Virus record (IMG/VR): IMGVR_UViG_3300043409_001343
Location: 1 to 27,932 of that record
Length of the DNA stretch: 27,932 nucleotides
From: a virus
Direction: 5' to 3' (one strand)
Position numbers and translations under genes: made by a program. Below are positions 4,370-13,366 of this stretch, in pieces (the stretch's first letter is position 1; every line of letters begins with the position of its first letter). Under the pieces are notes generated by a model, which did no database searches, was not told where the DNA came from, and was given only the letters and a program-made list of their open reading frames with translations.

Positions 4370-6655
4370 CTAACCTACAACCCACGTCCCGGGAGTTCCT
4401 GCCGCGGAGCAAACAAATTTAGTAGCCCCTGCCGTTGGGGCTTCATCTATTACTGTATCCATGACGCGCCACGTTCCAGCTGTTGGTGCGGAAGACCCCT
4501 TTCGACGAACCCAAGCCTCTCTATAGTTTCCAAACTTCTGATAATTTTCAACCTCTGTTAAAATAAAACCGTACAAATCAATCGTATTCGCTACCCCCGC
4601 AGTACCATTTAGGGTGGCGAACCCTTCTGTTGCAGTTATGTCAACCGTATACCACGCCATCGATACCGCGTCTATGCCCCCTCCCGCCCAAAAAGTGCTG
4701 GAGGTTTCTGCAAAAGTTGGGCTAGACACACTAAAACCGCTTTTTCCGAATGTCCTATTTGATATGCCTCCGGTATTCCCACCGATCAGCAGGCACATTG
4801 CCATTTTAGTCCCCACAAAACTCTCAGGGACCGAAAACCTGCACGCATATGTAAAATTTCCTGCGGTAGTTAATTCTAGTTTATATCTAGCGAAAGGATT
4901 TTCAGCTGGAGCAGCCATCGTAACGACTGTACCGCCACCAATGTCATAGGGTAGCGTTTCAGGCCTATCAAATAAACCGTTAATAAAATAGTTGTTTAGT
5001 TTGTCGCCGTTCCTTAGGGATCCTGCAACGCTGGTATAGCTGAATGGAAAATATGATTGCACGCGGGTGTTGTAAAAAAATATCTTGCTTGTATCTAGGC
5101 AGTGAAAATCTGAGCCGTTATCGCGAGTGCCGGAGCTAACGCCATAATTTGAGTATACGTTACGCTCAACAAGCGCGTTATGTATTTCACAGATTCCTGA
5201 TCCGGATGTCTCTATTCCTCCGCAATGATAATCGACCTTTTTATCAATGCCGGAAGTTCCAGCATAACCAGCTGATAAGTTGCCACCTGAGCCAAGTGAA
5301 GATATGATTTTCTGATCTAGTATTAATCTTCCGCCTGTTACGTTTGCAACCTGCCACGGCCCATCCCCCAGGTAACACGCTTCAAACCTAGTTGCGCCGG
5401 AGTTATGTATTATGTGAGTTCTGTTGAATTCAAATACAGTATCATAAACACCAAAATCATTGTTGCCGTCAATCCTCATTCCGCATAGATGGTTATCTCT
5501 AAAATGGCCGCCTTTAATAGGGCTGGAGCCAACCGCTGCGCTAGTTGTATCATCTAGCCAAAAACCCGTGTTATTATTGTGACAATTTAGATTTTGATAT
5601 TCCTGATAATATGCTGAATCGTGATGAACTCCGTAAAAATAACCGCTAATGAATAAATCACGAAATGACGACCATTGCTTGTTTGTTGTTCCATCTATTT
5701 TTATCGCGGTGCCCGCATCTGCTGGATAATAGTCGCCTACGCTTACAGGTGCGTCAACAGAGCCCTTAAAATTCAGGTTGCCCATGGTCACTGTCCCGCT
5801 CGGCTTTAGCGCAACACTCGACGCGCCGAAATTTGCTTTAGTGACAAAATGAGGCTCACGAATTGAGCCCTCTCCAGCATAACTCTGATCTATGCCAGTG
5901 GCGTTGGTGGTTCCAATAAGCAAGCCATTATCGGTTTTTGGGATAACGATGTTGTCTGTAAGCACTCTGGCTGCAAAAAGAGCTGGCTGGCTGTCATTTA
6001 CAAAACTAGCGCCAGCATCTACGCAGCCTATATCATAGGCGTTAATAATCTGATCATTATTAAGAGCATAAAACCCACCGCCTAAGTCATGGTTTCTTCC
6101 CTGCCAAATCCCGCCAACCAGCGTTGATAAATTACCAGGATTGACATTAGTTATAACGTAATCAGCGCCGCCTGCGTTTGATGTTGTATTGTTGACAACT
6201 GTTGAAACTTTGCGGCCAAGGTAGTCCGACCAAACAATTGAACCAATACCATTAAGCGGTGTGCCAGTCTTCATTGCCGCTACTGTGGCGAACTCTGCCG
6301 AAACGATAGATTGATAACCGTCACCCTCGTAATTGCTTATGTTATCGCAAACCCAAAGAGCGTTAGCGGTGTTGTCCGCGTCGGCGTCGGCGGCTGTTGC
6401 GTATAGTGCAGCCTTATAGCCACCGTCAACATACGGAACAAATACAGAATCATCATCAACAGAATTGGAGATTGGCTCGCCGCGAGTGTTAAGCTTGCAT
6501 TTTGTTAAGCTTGAGCCTCCTATATCTAGCGTCCACATTAGTTTGTTAGTAGTGGTACCAACGTCATAAAGTTTAAGCCAGTATCCGCTGGCCGAGGCTC
6601 CGCCTGCATTTTTTGAATACTGGGGTGGTAATCCTGCGATTGAGCGCCTAGCCAT
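4370..6655 (-). CDS. Tailspike/tail fiber with beta-helix, 761 aa
   Basis: The start ATG 6655 overlaps the upstream stop (TAATG). The N-terminus (ASGYWLKLYDVGTTTNKLMW, then GYKAALY near 80) resembles the virion-attachment region of podoviral tail fibers. The centre (about 215-520) is a repeating Gly/Asn/Asp/Ser-rich series typical of right-handed parallel beta-helix spikes of the pectate-lyase superfamily. The C-terminal part contains a carbohydrate-binding-like beta sandwich and ends with SSAPTAGTWRVMDTV and AAGTPGTWVVG, a repeated tail motif seen in many phage spikes. The expected role is host receptor (capsule or O-antigen) recognition and possibly cleavage. Catalytic acids cannot be assigned by eye. 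It directly follows the three ejection-protein genes, as expected for a P22-like tail module. Confidence 0.75.
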   Translation of the reverse strand: MARRSIAGLPPQYSKNAGGASASGYWLKLYDVGTTTNKLMWTLDIGGSSLTKCKLNTRGEPISNSVDDDSVFVPYVDGGYKAALYATAADADADNTANALWVCDNISNYEGDGYQSIVSAEFATVAAMKTGTPLNGIGSIVWSDYLGRKVSTVVNNTTSNAGGADYVITNVNPGNLSTLVGGIWQGRNHDLGGGFYALNNDQIINAYDIGCVDAGASFVNDSQPALFAARVLTDNIVIPKTDNGLLIGTTNATGIDQSYAGEGSIREPHFVTKANFGASSVALKPSGTVTMGNLNFKGSVDAPVSVGDYYPADAGTAIKIDGTTNKQWSSFRDLFISGYFYGVHHDSAYYQEYQNLNCHNNNTGFWLDDTTSAAVGSSPIKGGHFRDNHLCGMRIDGNNDFGVYDTVFEFNRTHIIHNSGATRFEACYLGDGPWQVANVTGGRLILDQKIISSLGSGGNLSAGYAGTSGIDKKVDYHCGGIETSGSGICEIHNALVERNVYSNYGVSSGTRDNGSDFHCLDTSKIFFYNTRVQSYFPFSYTSVAGSLRNGDKLNNYFINGLFDRPETLPYDIGGGTVVTMAAPAENPFARYKLELTTAGNFTYACRFSVPESFVGTKMAMCLLIGGNTGGISNRTFGKSGFSVSSPTFAETSSTFWAGGGIDAVSMAWYTVDITATEGFATLNGTAGVANTIDLYGFILTEVENYQKFGNYREAWVRRKGSSAPTAGTWRVMDTVIDEAPTAGATKFVCSAAGTPGTWVVG

Positions 6656-9036
6656 TATTTTCCTTCCTCGTCTTTAGTTAGCCATGGGACTAATCCACTG
6701 GCGGTAATTGCGGTAACGTCATTTTTGTCTAACTGACGTAAAAAAACCTTGTATTGATCGGACGACTTCAGCCTCGCTGCGGCTGCTCGATAGCTCGATG
6801 ACCCTGTTCCGCTTCTTGCTGCATTGATTATCGCGTCCTTGAAGGCTTTTGAGTTAATCATTTGATCAACGGCGTCCACTGCCGGAGTGCGCTCCTTCGC
6901 GAAAAGCTTGGCGACATTTCCGGCGAAAGTTGCGGATGAACCTACCCCTGGTACAGTTTGGTATTTGTCGGCCAAGCTATATAGCTTGGCGGCCAAGTCC
7001 GCTGTTTGATCAAGCCTTTTGTATGTATCTAGCTGTATTCCGGTTCTTATTCTATTGGCCTTGACGCTGGATACTCCCTGCGCTAGCTCGTAAATATTGT
7101 CGAGCCTTCTTACCGCTTCTGGCGGGGCAAACTGCTTAAGGCTCTTATATGCTGCGCTCTCACTTCCGGCCGGTGCTCTAGTTAGGTTTCTATACCATTT
7201 TGCGTACTGTGTCGCATCAAGCTGACGCGATGAGTCTCGGCCTCCTGTCAGCGCTCGATTTAGCGATGTGGCAAGAACCTTCTGGCGGTATTCTGGCGGT
7301 ATTAACTCCATTTTTGCGCGAAAGTCGTTAACCTCGCCTGCGGAAAGTTTTGCTATCGCGCCATCAATTTGTGGGAATATGCTGCCCGTCAAATTGTCGC
7401 CCGCCAATGTTTTTGTTGCGTCCTGTAGGGCGAAACGCTTAGCACCAATTTTTTTAGCCTCTAGTAGCTGGTCCTTTAGCCCAAACTGTCCCGCTACGCC
7501 GATTCTAAGATCGCTCAGTTTTCCGTACAAGTCATTTAATACCGACAATCTAACATTGCTGTACACGTCAGTCTCCCGTCCAATCGCTGCACCTATATCC
7601 GCAATTGCGTCATCTAGGTTTGCATAACTCATTTTTCCATCCTTAACCAACTTGAATATGTCGCGCTCGGCTTTTGATAGGTTCTCTATTCCTCGCCTAG
7701 TGCGTGCCCTTGACGAAAGCAGGTTTTTTAATGGTTTGGCGTTTACTATCAGATCGGCGCCAATATTTTGGCGAATTTGCCCATAAAGCAAATCTTCCTC
7801 CCTTCTGATCTTTTTAATTGCGTCCTGCATGCCACCTATAACCTCAGAAGACATAGCGCCGCGATCAATTGAGCCTCCCATGCCGCTAATCAGGTCGTCA
7901 GCCTTTTGCGACAACCCCTCGGTGAACGAGTCAAACACGGTCGAAGCTGTGGACGCTGGCCTTGCGGCAAGCGCACCATAAAGCTCCTGAGTGGCCCTGT
8001 TCTCAGACATAACACCAAGGGGCACGGCATCCGCATCAAGGCCCAATTCTCTCGCAGCCTGTGCACGTCTGGCGCTTGGGGCTGCCACTGCAACACTCTC
8101 CGCGATGTCTGCAGCCTGATTTGTTTCGGCTGCGTTGGCAAAAACTTTTGCTACGTCAGCGCCGGAATCGTCTGCGGCAGACGCTACGAAGTCGGCAAAC
8201 GTGGTGTTATTTTGCTGAAGCAGTCGATTAAATCTAGCTGTCGGCCGCCCAAGATCATCAAGCAGCGCCCCAGCTGATGTATCACCTAGCCTAGCAGCAA
8301 GCGCGCCGCCAGCGCGACGCACGACAGGTATAAGAGCCTCAAGGCCACCGCCAATAAGGCCTCCAGCAATCGCGCTTTTAAGCACCTCAGCTTCGTTTCC
8401 GCCTGTACCTTTTGCAATTAAACCACCCTGTGCCGCGCCAGCGGCAGATTGGCCAACGACACGCCCAGCTATTGACGCTGGTGCGCTTGCGATAACAGAA
8501 AGAGGCAGAACTGGCAACGTTTGCCCAACAGCCCTGCCGACAATTGACGCCTTTGGATTTGTCAATTCTGTTTGAGCTTCGATGGCTCTAATTTCGTCTG
8601 ATTTGTTTTTAGTGAACGGAAGTCCGGCCCAGATGTCAGTTAGCCCGGCGCCTATGTTAATCGCCGCAGCCTCGACCGAGCCCATTTCTCGGAGGGCCTT
8701 AGCCTGAAAAGGGTTTGTTTTTTCCAGTTCAGCAAGCTTTGCATCTCTGTCAATTTCCGATTGCTTTGCATTAACGCTCTGAGATTGCTGCGCCGCGTAC
8801 GCCTGGGCCATTTGTGGATTTATCGCTAGAAGCTTGTCGTATTTCGATTGATCAAAATCAGACGACTTCGGCGGCTCTTGCTCAGTGCTGATATCGGCCT
8901 CTACCGGCGCCCGCTTTCGTGCCTCGTACTGCTGTTTTGCAAACGCAAGTATCTTGGCTTTTGGCGCATCATCAGGCGCACGGAATTTTATTACCGATCC
9001 ATCCGGCGCCTTAATTGAGTATTCTTTTGTGGCCAC
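6655..9036 (-). CDS. Large internal virion / DNA-ejection protein, 793 aa
   Basis: The start is GTG 9036, overlapping the upstream stop as TAGTG. Residues 1-43 (YSIKAPDGSVIKFRAPDDAPKAKILAFAKQQ) are a short conserved module found at the front of many phage ejection proteins. Residues about 165-245 are Ala/Gly-rich and hydrophobic (IVGRAVGQTLPVLP, AIAGGLIGGGLEALIPVV), fit to enter or cross a membrane. The rest is helical. It is the largest of three consecutive ejection proteins, in the position of P22 gp16. The role is packaging in the capsid and release into the host envelope to conduct DNA. No murein hydrolase motif is obvious. The identity is inferred from position, size and composition rather than clear similarity. 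Confidence 0.65.
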   Translation of the reverse strand: MATKEYSIKAPDGSVIKFRAPDDAPKAKILAFAKQQYEARKRAPVEADISTEQEPPKSSDFDQSKYDKLLAINPQMAQAYAAQQSQSVNAKQSEIDRDAKLAELEKTNPFQAKALREMGSVEAAAINIGAGLTDIWAGLPFTKNKSDEIRAIEAQTELTNPKASIVGRAVGQTLPVLPLSVIASAPASIAGRVVGQSAAGAAQGGLIAKGTGGNEAEVLKSAIAGGLIGGGLEALIPVVRRAGGALAARLGDTSAGALLDDLGRPTARFNRLLQQNNTTFADFVASAADDSGADVAKVFANAAETNQAADIAESVAVAAPSARRAQAARELGLDADAVPLGVMSENRATQELYGALAARPASTASTVFDSFTEGLSQKADDLISGMGGSIDRGAMSSEVIGGMQDAIKKIRREEDLLYGQIRQNIGADLIVNAKPLKNLLSSRARTRRGIENLSKAERDIFKLVKDGKMSYANLDDAIADIGAAIGRETDVYSNVRLSVLNDLYGKLSDLRIGVAGQFGLKDQLLEAKKIGAKRFALQDATKTLAGDNLTGSIFPQIDGAIAKLSAGEVNDFRAKMELIPPEYRQKVLATSLNRALTGGRDSSRQLDATQYAKWYRNLTRAPAGSESAAYKSLKQFAPPEAVRRLDNIYELAQGVSSVKANRIRTGIQLDTYKRLDQTADLAAKLYSLADKYQTVPGVGSSATFAGNVAKLFAKERTPAVDAVDQMINSKAFKDAIINAARSGTGSSSYRAAAARLKSSDQYKVFLRQLDKNDVTAITASGLVPWLTKDEEGK

Positions 9037-10184
9037 TATTCGATCACCTCAAAGCCTTCAAACTCATAAAATTCATCAGCAGAATCTTGCATTTCAGACT
9101 TCCTGCGCTTGCCTTCCGCGACCAAATCAGCAAGAGAATTTCCCTCATTAAGATATGTGACCGCATTCTCAAGGGCTTCTGCAGCTTTGGCTTGAGCCTC
9201 TTGGCGGTCTGTTATCCACTTGCGCAATGCCTTTGGCTCTTTTGTATCTGGCAGGGCGGTTGACAGTGCCATGCGCAACTCCCCCTCAGACAGCGCCCCG
9301 AAGGTTGTCATACTGACAACATCTAGGCCAAGCCTCCCGCGAACATTATCAAGCGTTTTTGAGGCCTCGTTAATCGATGGCAGGTACGATTGAATTTTGC
9401 CTGTGTTGGCCCCCTCGTCAATAGCTTTAATTGCTTCGTCGTACGTTGAAATAAGCGATCGAATTTTGCTGATCTTTGGAACCGCTTCGGAAATAAACCC
9501 TTGCGCCCCCTCTTGCTCTTTTTTAGCTCGAGTTGTCTCGGCCTCAATCTGAGGCTTAACGTCAAGCTCCTCATCCAAGCCTCCTCGCCGACGCTGGCCG
9601 TAAAGCTCGCGCTGTGCCCCAGCAAACTCCGATTCTGCCGCACGCAACTTCCCGCTCACCTGATCTTGCGGGATTTCTTGGCCGTACTCAAAATACTTCA
9701 CGCTGCCATCATTACCGTATTGCGCAGTAATTCGGCCTCCTGCCAAAGATTCAGAGCGCGTAGAGACCTGCCTTAGATCCTGCCCCGCGTTAACAATTGA
9801 TGAAAATTGCGCGATTCCAGCATCAAGACTTTGATCATCTAATTGCAATTTATCAAATGAATCAGCGCCAACACCTAAGTCATCAAGCACGTCGCGATCA
9901 ATAGTATTTAAGTATGTTCTACGCTGCGCAAGCGGTACAGATTTAAGTTTTTGCGCATAATTTAGTAGTACCCCAGCTTTGCGCATTGACTGCTGCTGTT
10001 CTTGCGCTTGCCGTTGTTGATCGATCTGTTGCTGTTGCTGCTGAACCCTGAGCTGGTTCTGCTGATTTATGAGTGGCGAGGCCCGCATAGAATCGTAAGC
10101 AGCGGTAGTTTCCTGCAGTATGCGCGGCACGTTAATGTCTGGCGTGCGGGCTGCCATCAATGGAATATTTGGATCAATTGGCAT
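9036..10184 (-). CDS. Ejection protein, 382 aa, Gln-rich
   Basis: ATG 10184 overlaps the upstream stop as TAATG. The protein has a short N-terminal extended segment, a Gln-rich low-complexity helix at about 40-67 (runs of Q with R), then long charged helices with a DYDEAIKAIDEGANTG-like central part and a Lys/Glu-rich C-terminus ending EFEGFEVIE. A Q-rich helical middle ejection protein between a small and a large partner matches the P22 gp7-gp20-gp16 order. Its stop couples to the next ejection gene. It probably forms part of the trans-envelope DNA conduit. No enzyme motif is visible. Confidence 0.6.
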   Translation of the reverse strand: MPIDPNIPLMAARTPDINVPRILQETTAAYDSMRASPLINQQNQLRVQQQQQQIDQQRQAQEQQQSMRKAGVLLNYAQKLKSVPLAQRRTYLNTIDRDVLDDLGVGADSFDKLQLDDQSLDAGIAQFSSIVNAGQDLRQVSTRSESLAGGRITAQYGNDGSVKYFEYGQEIPQDQVSGKLRAAESEFAGAQRELYGQRRRGGLDEELDVKPQIEAETTRAKKEQEGAQGFISEAVPKISKIRSLISTYDEAIKAIDEGANTGKIQSYLPSINEASKTLDNVRGRLGLDVVSMTTFGALSEGELRMALSTALPDTKEPKALRKWITDRQEAQAKAAEALENAVTYLNEGNSLADLVAEGKRRKSEMQDSADEFYEFEGFEVIE

Positions 10185-10876
10185 TATGCATACCTCTGAT
10201 TTGATTGCTGGCTAACCATGCCTACCTGCTGACCTCCAGCGGCGGTACTGTCGCCACCGCCAAATGCTCCAAAAATGGCCGGAAGAGCTTGTATTATTTG
10301 TGCGTTTTGGTTTGCTGTTGCTTGTTGCGCACCAATCAATCCTGCGGCTCGTGCATTTGCAGCTTGTGTGCCGTATTCGCCAATTGCCTCACCTGCCCGC
10401 TGACTATTGGCTCCAACCTGAGCAGCTGATGACTGACCAATGTTTGCAAGATTGAGTAGCTGTTGCTCGCGCTGAGCAAGCAGAGGCGATGCTGCCAGTA
10501 AATAGTTTTCCTGCAGCTGTGCGGATTGGTCGCCTGTACCAATTCGCCCTTGTGACGCGAGGCGCGCCGCTGTAGCCCTGTCTGCTGTGTTTAGCGACGC
10601 CTGAAACAATGGGTTTCCCTGCAGGTAATCCATTTGCGCCTGCGGATTTGTATTAAATTCCGTAAGCAAAGGCAAAGCTGACTCACCCGCTTGACGATAC
10701 GGCGCAAGGTCAGATCTAAAAGTCTCCTCACGTGAACTTATTCCGGCTTGGGCGTCTGCCGCAGATTGCGCCTGCATTTTTGCGGCCTCCTTAGCTGTTT
10801 TTCTGCCTTTGTGCCCCTGATATGCTGCGTTAGCTACAGCTGCCCCCGCTATAACCGCGCCTGTAACTGCAGCCAT
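10184..10876 (-). CDS. Small ejection protein, P22 gp7-like, 230 aa
   Basis: The start ATG 10876 abuts the GNAT gene stop. The N-terminal 25 residues are an Ala/Gly/Val hydrophobic helix (VTGAVIAGAAVANAAYQ) followed by a basic stretch. Then comes a Gln/Ala-rich helical body with DLAPYRQAGESALPLL (55-70), QGNPLFQASL and GTGDQSAQLQENYL motifs that I recognise from phage DNA-transfer/ejection proteins of the gp7 type. The C-terminus is Gly/Gln-rich. It is the first of three coupled ejection genes. It likely sits in the capsid and leaves first, inserting in the host outer envelope. Confidence 0.7.
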   Translation of the reverse strand: MAAVTGAVIAGAAVANAAYQGHKGRKTAKEAAKMQAQSAADAQAGISSREETFRSDLAPYRQAGESALPLLTEFNTNPQAQMDYLQGNPLFQASLNTADRATAARLASQGRIGTGDQSAQLQENYLLAASPLLAQREQQLLNLANIGQSSAAQVGANSQRAGEAIGEYGTQAANARAAGLIGAQQATANQNAQIIQALPAIFGAFGGGDSTAAGGQQVGMVSQQSNQRYA

Positions 10877-11311
10877 TTATAAAGCCCTCTCGTATCGAGT
10901 CTCGATCAATTTGTACCCCATTTTATCATAAATACTTTTAACTGTTTGCGGCATTGATGACTCCATAAAAACCATTGACATTCTTTTGCAGCCCATTAGC
11001 TTTGCGTAATCTTCGCCAGCTTTCAGTAGCCTTATTCCGCAACTACCGCCCCTTGCGCTTGGCGAAACATACCAAGCCAGCTCGCATGCCGTTAACTCTG
11101 GGCTGCATAAGTTGTCGGCAGCCGCAATGATCATAAACCCGACAATCACCCCGCCACTCTCCGCAACTAAAATCATGTGGTTTTCATGGAGGTGCGCGAG
11201 CTTTTTAACTGTGTGATCGTGATCATACGCTAAATCTTGAGTTGAGCACCAAAACGCCTTGCACATTGCTAATACATCAAAAAGGTCTTTGTCTTCGGCT
11301 GGCCTGATCAT
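10877..11311 (-). CDS. GNAT-family N-acetyltransferase, 144 aa
   Basis: The length and pattern fit a single GNAT domain. It begins IRPAEDKDLFDVLAMCKAF, has a beta-hairpin HMILVAESGGVIVGFM (45-60) and motif A ELAWYVSPSARGGSCGIRLL (77-95). The acetyl-CoA pyrophosphate loop is RGGSCG at 87-92, with Ser where a Gly is more usual. MSMVF follows, and the C-terminal YDKMGYKLIETRY is the typical GNAT end. The start overlaps the oxygenase stop as ATGA. It lies inside the virion operon, so a plausible target is a phage structural protein or the host; this is inference. No substrate is indicated. Confidence 0.85.
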   Translation of the reverse strand: MIRPAEDKDLFDVLAMCKAFWCSTQDLAYDHDHTVKKLAHLHENHMILVAESGGVIVGFMIIAAADNLCSPELTACELAWYVSPSARGGSCGIRLLKAGEDYAKLMGCKRMSMVFMESSMPQTVKSIYDKMGYKLIETRYERAL

Positions 11312-11862
11312 GAAAAAAACCTCGTGTAAACAACCCTCGCAGTGACGCCTTCGCCGCCGCCGCCGATGGGATGGGCTGCGTGCATCATTTGCGAGGGGAA
11401 TATCGCTACGGTGTTAACGTTAGCCTTTGCAAATCCTGTAACCCTCCAAGCGTCAACATCTTTCGAGTCGGCCGCGATAATGTCGATCGCCTCTTTTGCT
11501 GAAGGCGCAAAGCTAATGCCTGTGGCAGAATGAGTTACGAAAGCTGTGCCGCCGATTTCGGTCAAGTACAGCATTAGTGAATAGTCTCCCATTACTCCGT
11601 CATGATGGACGGGGTTTGGGCAGTGAACACCGGCAGGCGACGATCTAAAAAATTCGGTAACATTCATCGCGCTTCTACCGAGATGATTAAAGCAAACCTC
11701 GTCAATTTCAGCGCTAATAACATCTGGTACGCGACGGCAGATTAAGGGGTAAATAGTCCCGTCAAGCTCGTTCTCCTCGTCCGCAAATGGGCCGCATGCG
11801 ACCTGCGCAAATGCTGCCCGTAATGCTCTCGGACTTAGCGTGTCTTTAATTATTGTAATCAT
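11308..11862 (-). CDS. 2-oxoglutarate/Fe(II)-dependent oxygenase-like, 184 aa
   Basis: The protein shows the double-stranded beta-helix oxygenase signature. HHDG at 86-89 provides the H-x-D iron ligands (His86, Asp88), LMLYLTEIGGTAFVTH (97-111) is the strand pair, a distal His lies in MMHAAHPIGG (His161 or His164), and Arg176 (TARVVYTRFF) is suited to bind 2-oxoglutarate. It resembles phage prolyl-hydroxylase-like proteins (DUF6445-type, from memory). The expected chemistry is hydroxylation of a protein side chain or nucleotide; the substrate is unknown. It is coupled by ATGA overlaps to the small virion protein upstream and the acetyltransferase downstream, so both enzymes are made late with structural proteins. 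Confidence 0.75.
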   Translation of the reverse strand: MITIIKDTLSPRALRAAFAQVACGPFADEENELDGTIYPLICRRVPDVISAEIDEVCFNHLGRSAMNVTEFFRSSPAGVHCPNPVHHDGVMGDYSLMLYLTEIGGTAFVTHSATGISFAPSAKEAIDIIAADSKDVDAWRVTGFAKANVNTVAIFPSQMMHAAHPIGGGGEGVTARVVYTRFFS

Positions 11863-12182
11863 GCGGGCACCGTATTGCCGAAGATGTGATAGTTAAATGT
11901 GCTAGCGCCATCACCTTGTACCCGCAGTGAGTCGCCAGCGCTCAAGCCGCCAATGGCCTCGAAAACTATTTTAGACTTGCCGGCCCCTGCAGGCAATTTT
12001 ACTTTAGTGAGCAGCCTTTGTGTTGCGCCAGCATACGCGAACACGCTAACAGCAGTTACAGTTGCGCCCGCGTTAGTTAGCACCATGTTTGCAATCGTTG
12101 CGGTGGTTCCAGTGCCGACGCTAACGCATGTTGCGAGTGTTGTCCCGCTAACAGAGCCTGACCCTATTCTGTAGATGCTCAC
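11859..12182 (-). CDS. Small beta-rich virion protein, 107 aa
   Basis: GTG 12182 has GAGGT about 8 bp upstream. The product is Ser/Thr/Gly/Ala/Val-rich with alternating hydrophobic residues, suggesting a small beta-sandwich. There is a single Cys and very few charged residues. The fold is like small phage structural/decoration proteins such as the one at 22873-23109, with which it shares the general plan (short strands, an 'LSAGDSLRVQ' versus 'LQPYQQIAFTF' edge). No family name can be given with confidence. It lies between the large Ser/Ala/Thr-rich virion protein and the oxygenase and overlaps the latter by ATGA. Confidence 0.6.
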   Translation of the reverse strand: MSIYRIGSGSVSGTTLATCVSVGTGTTATIANMVLTNAGATVTAVSVFAYAGATQRLLTKVKLPAGAGKSKIVFEAIGGLSAGDSLRVQGDGASTFNYHIFGNTVPA

Positions 12183-12184
12183 AG

Positions 12185-13366
12185 CTAGACCTCATTCAGA
12201 ATGAAAATATCGAATTCAGCCGAAACGCTAGCCGTCCCAGCAGAAACTTTGGCCATAAAGCCTATATCTGTTGGCCCGACGTAGGGGCCAAATGGCACTT
12301 CAATCCCACCAAAAACCTCAATGCTGCCACCGGCCACGCCGGCCACTACGCTTTGCGCCTCCATTGGCGAATATGGTGCCGCCGTCTGGTCTGCGTTAGC
12401 ACGAGAGAAAAAAACCAAATCAATCGTTTTGCCGCTGTCCACGCTTAAATTTCTTAATTTTACATAGCCAGTCGAACCGGCTGGAACTGTGTATGCCGCA
12501 ATCTCAGACCGCCCTTTTGGAAATGCTGTGGCGTCTATTGTCGCCCAATCAGTTCCGCCGCTAGCGTTTTCTATTGTTATGGATCCCGCGTGAGAACCTG
12601 CTGAACTGGTCGCATACGTACCGCTACCCTCGACGCTTACGCGAAAAACTCGCGCAAATAATCCTGTAGTTGCCGCTGATGCTGACGCCCCGGCAGTTGC
12701 AACACTCTCACTCAACAGATTAAACGACGCATCGAGGCCTTCTATTAAAACAGACCTCGCCCCGCTTCCTGCCGCCGTGTCATTTGCATTTCCCCCTGCT
12801 TTTATTCTTAATGCCGTGGCGGCAGATGATTGAGGCGTTCTGTATATCCCACCAATCGACAAAGGCACGTAAGTAGTCCCAACGGCTGGGTTTCGCCCAA
12901 ATTTCTTTATTTCGGTAAATCCCGAAACAAGGCCGCGTGCCATATCTAGCCATGTTAGGGTTTGCCTAACGACTATTGCGTCACTGTCCAGCGCTATAGG
13001 TTGATTCAGTGGCGCCGTCGGCTGTCTAAAAACCCCGTAATATGTGGATAGCTGGAATGTAGCCTGCGGCGTTGCTGAGTTTACAAAGCGCGCACGGAAA
13101 TATCGCGGGCCTTTTACTGCTGTGTGGAACTCGTGAATATTTGCCTTTACTTCATAACCAGAAGTCGGGAACGTTCGCCAATTTGTGCCATCCACGGAAA
13201 AATCAAAAAACAGCGTACCGTCCGTATCTGAAAAACACGACGACATAACATCTGCTATTGGGTTTAGTTCTGCGGCGCCGGTAAATGTTGCACTGGTACC
13301 AAGCGGAGCGGTGCTTGTGTTGCCTATCGACGCTATACCATTGCTCGGGTTTGAGATGTATGTCAT
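12185..13366 (-). CDS. Beta-rich virion structural protein, 393 aa
   Basis: The start is ATG 13366 (ATGA overlap with the upstream stop), preferred to GTG 13378 by that coupling. Residues 30-120 look like an Ig-like or sandwich domain (FFDFSVDGTNWRTFP, GPRYFRARFVN). Residues about 135-330 contain FGRNPAVGTTYVPL, AGGNANDTAAGSGARSVLIEGLD and IAAYTVPAGSTGYVKLRNL. That series of motifs recurs in structural proteins of marine podo- and myoviruses as I recall. The C-terminus is another Gly/Val strand set. It probably forms a fiber, decoration or tail component. No catalytic motif is seen. Confidence 0.6.
   Translation of the reverse strand: MTYISNPSNGIASIGNTSTAPLGTSATFTGAAELNPIADVMSSCFSDTDGTLFFDFSVDGTNWRTFPTSGYEVKANIHEFHTAVKGPRYFRARFVNSATPQATFQLSTYYGVFRQPTAPLNQPIALDSDAIVVRQTLTWLDMARGLVSGFTEIKKFGRNPAVGTTYVPLSIGGIYRTPQSSAATALRIKAGGNANDTAAGSGARSVLIEGLDASFNLLSESVATAGASASAATTGLFARVFRVSVEGSGTYATSSAGSHAGSITIENASGGTDWATIDATAFPKGRSEIAAYTVPAGSTGYVKLRNLSVDSGKTIDLVFFSRANADQTAAPYSPMEAQSVVAGVAGGSIEVFGGIEVPFGPYVGPTDIGFMAKVSAGTASVSAEFDIFILNEV

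Noticed and set aside
7268-8277. Antisense reading frames opposite the large ejection protein (for example 7268-7627 and 7906-8277)
   Set aside because: They lie fully inside a well-supported gene, lack ribosome binding sites or coupling and have shadow-frame composition.
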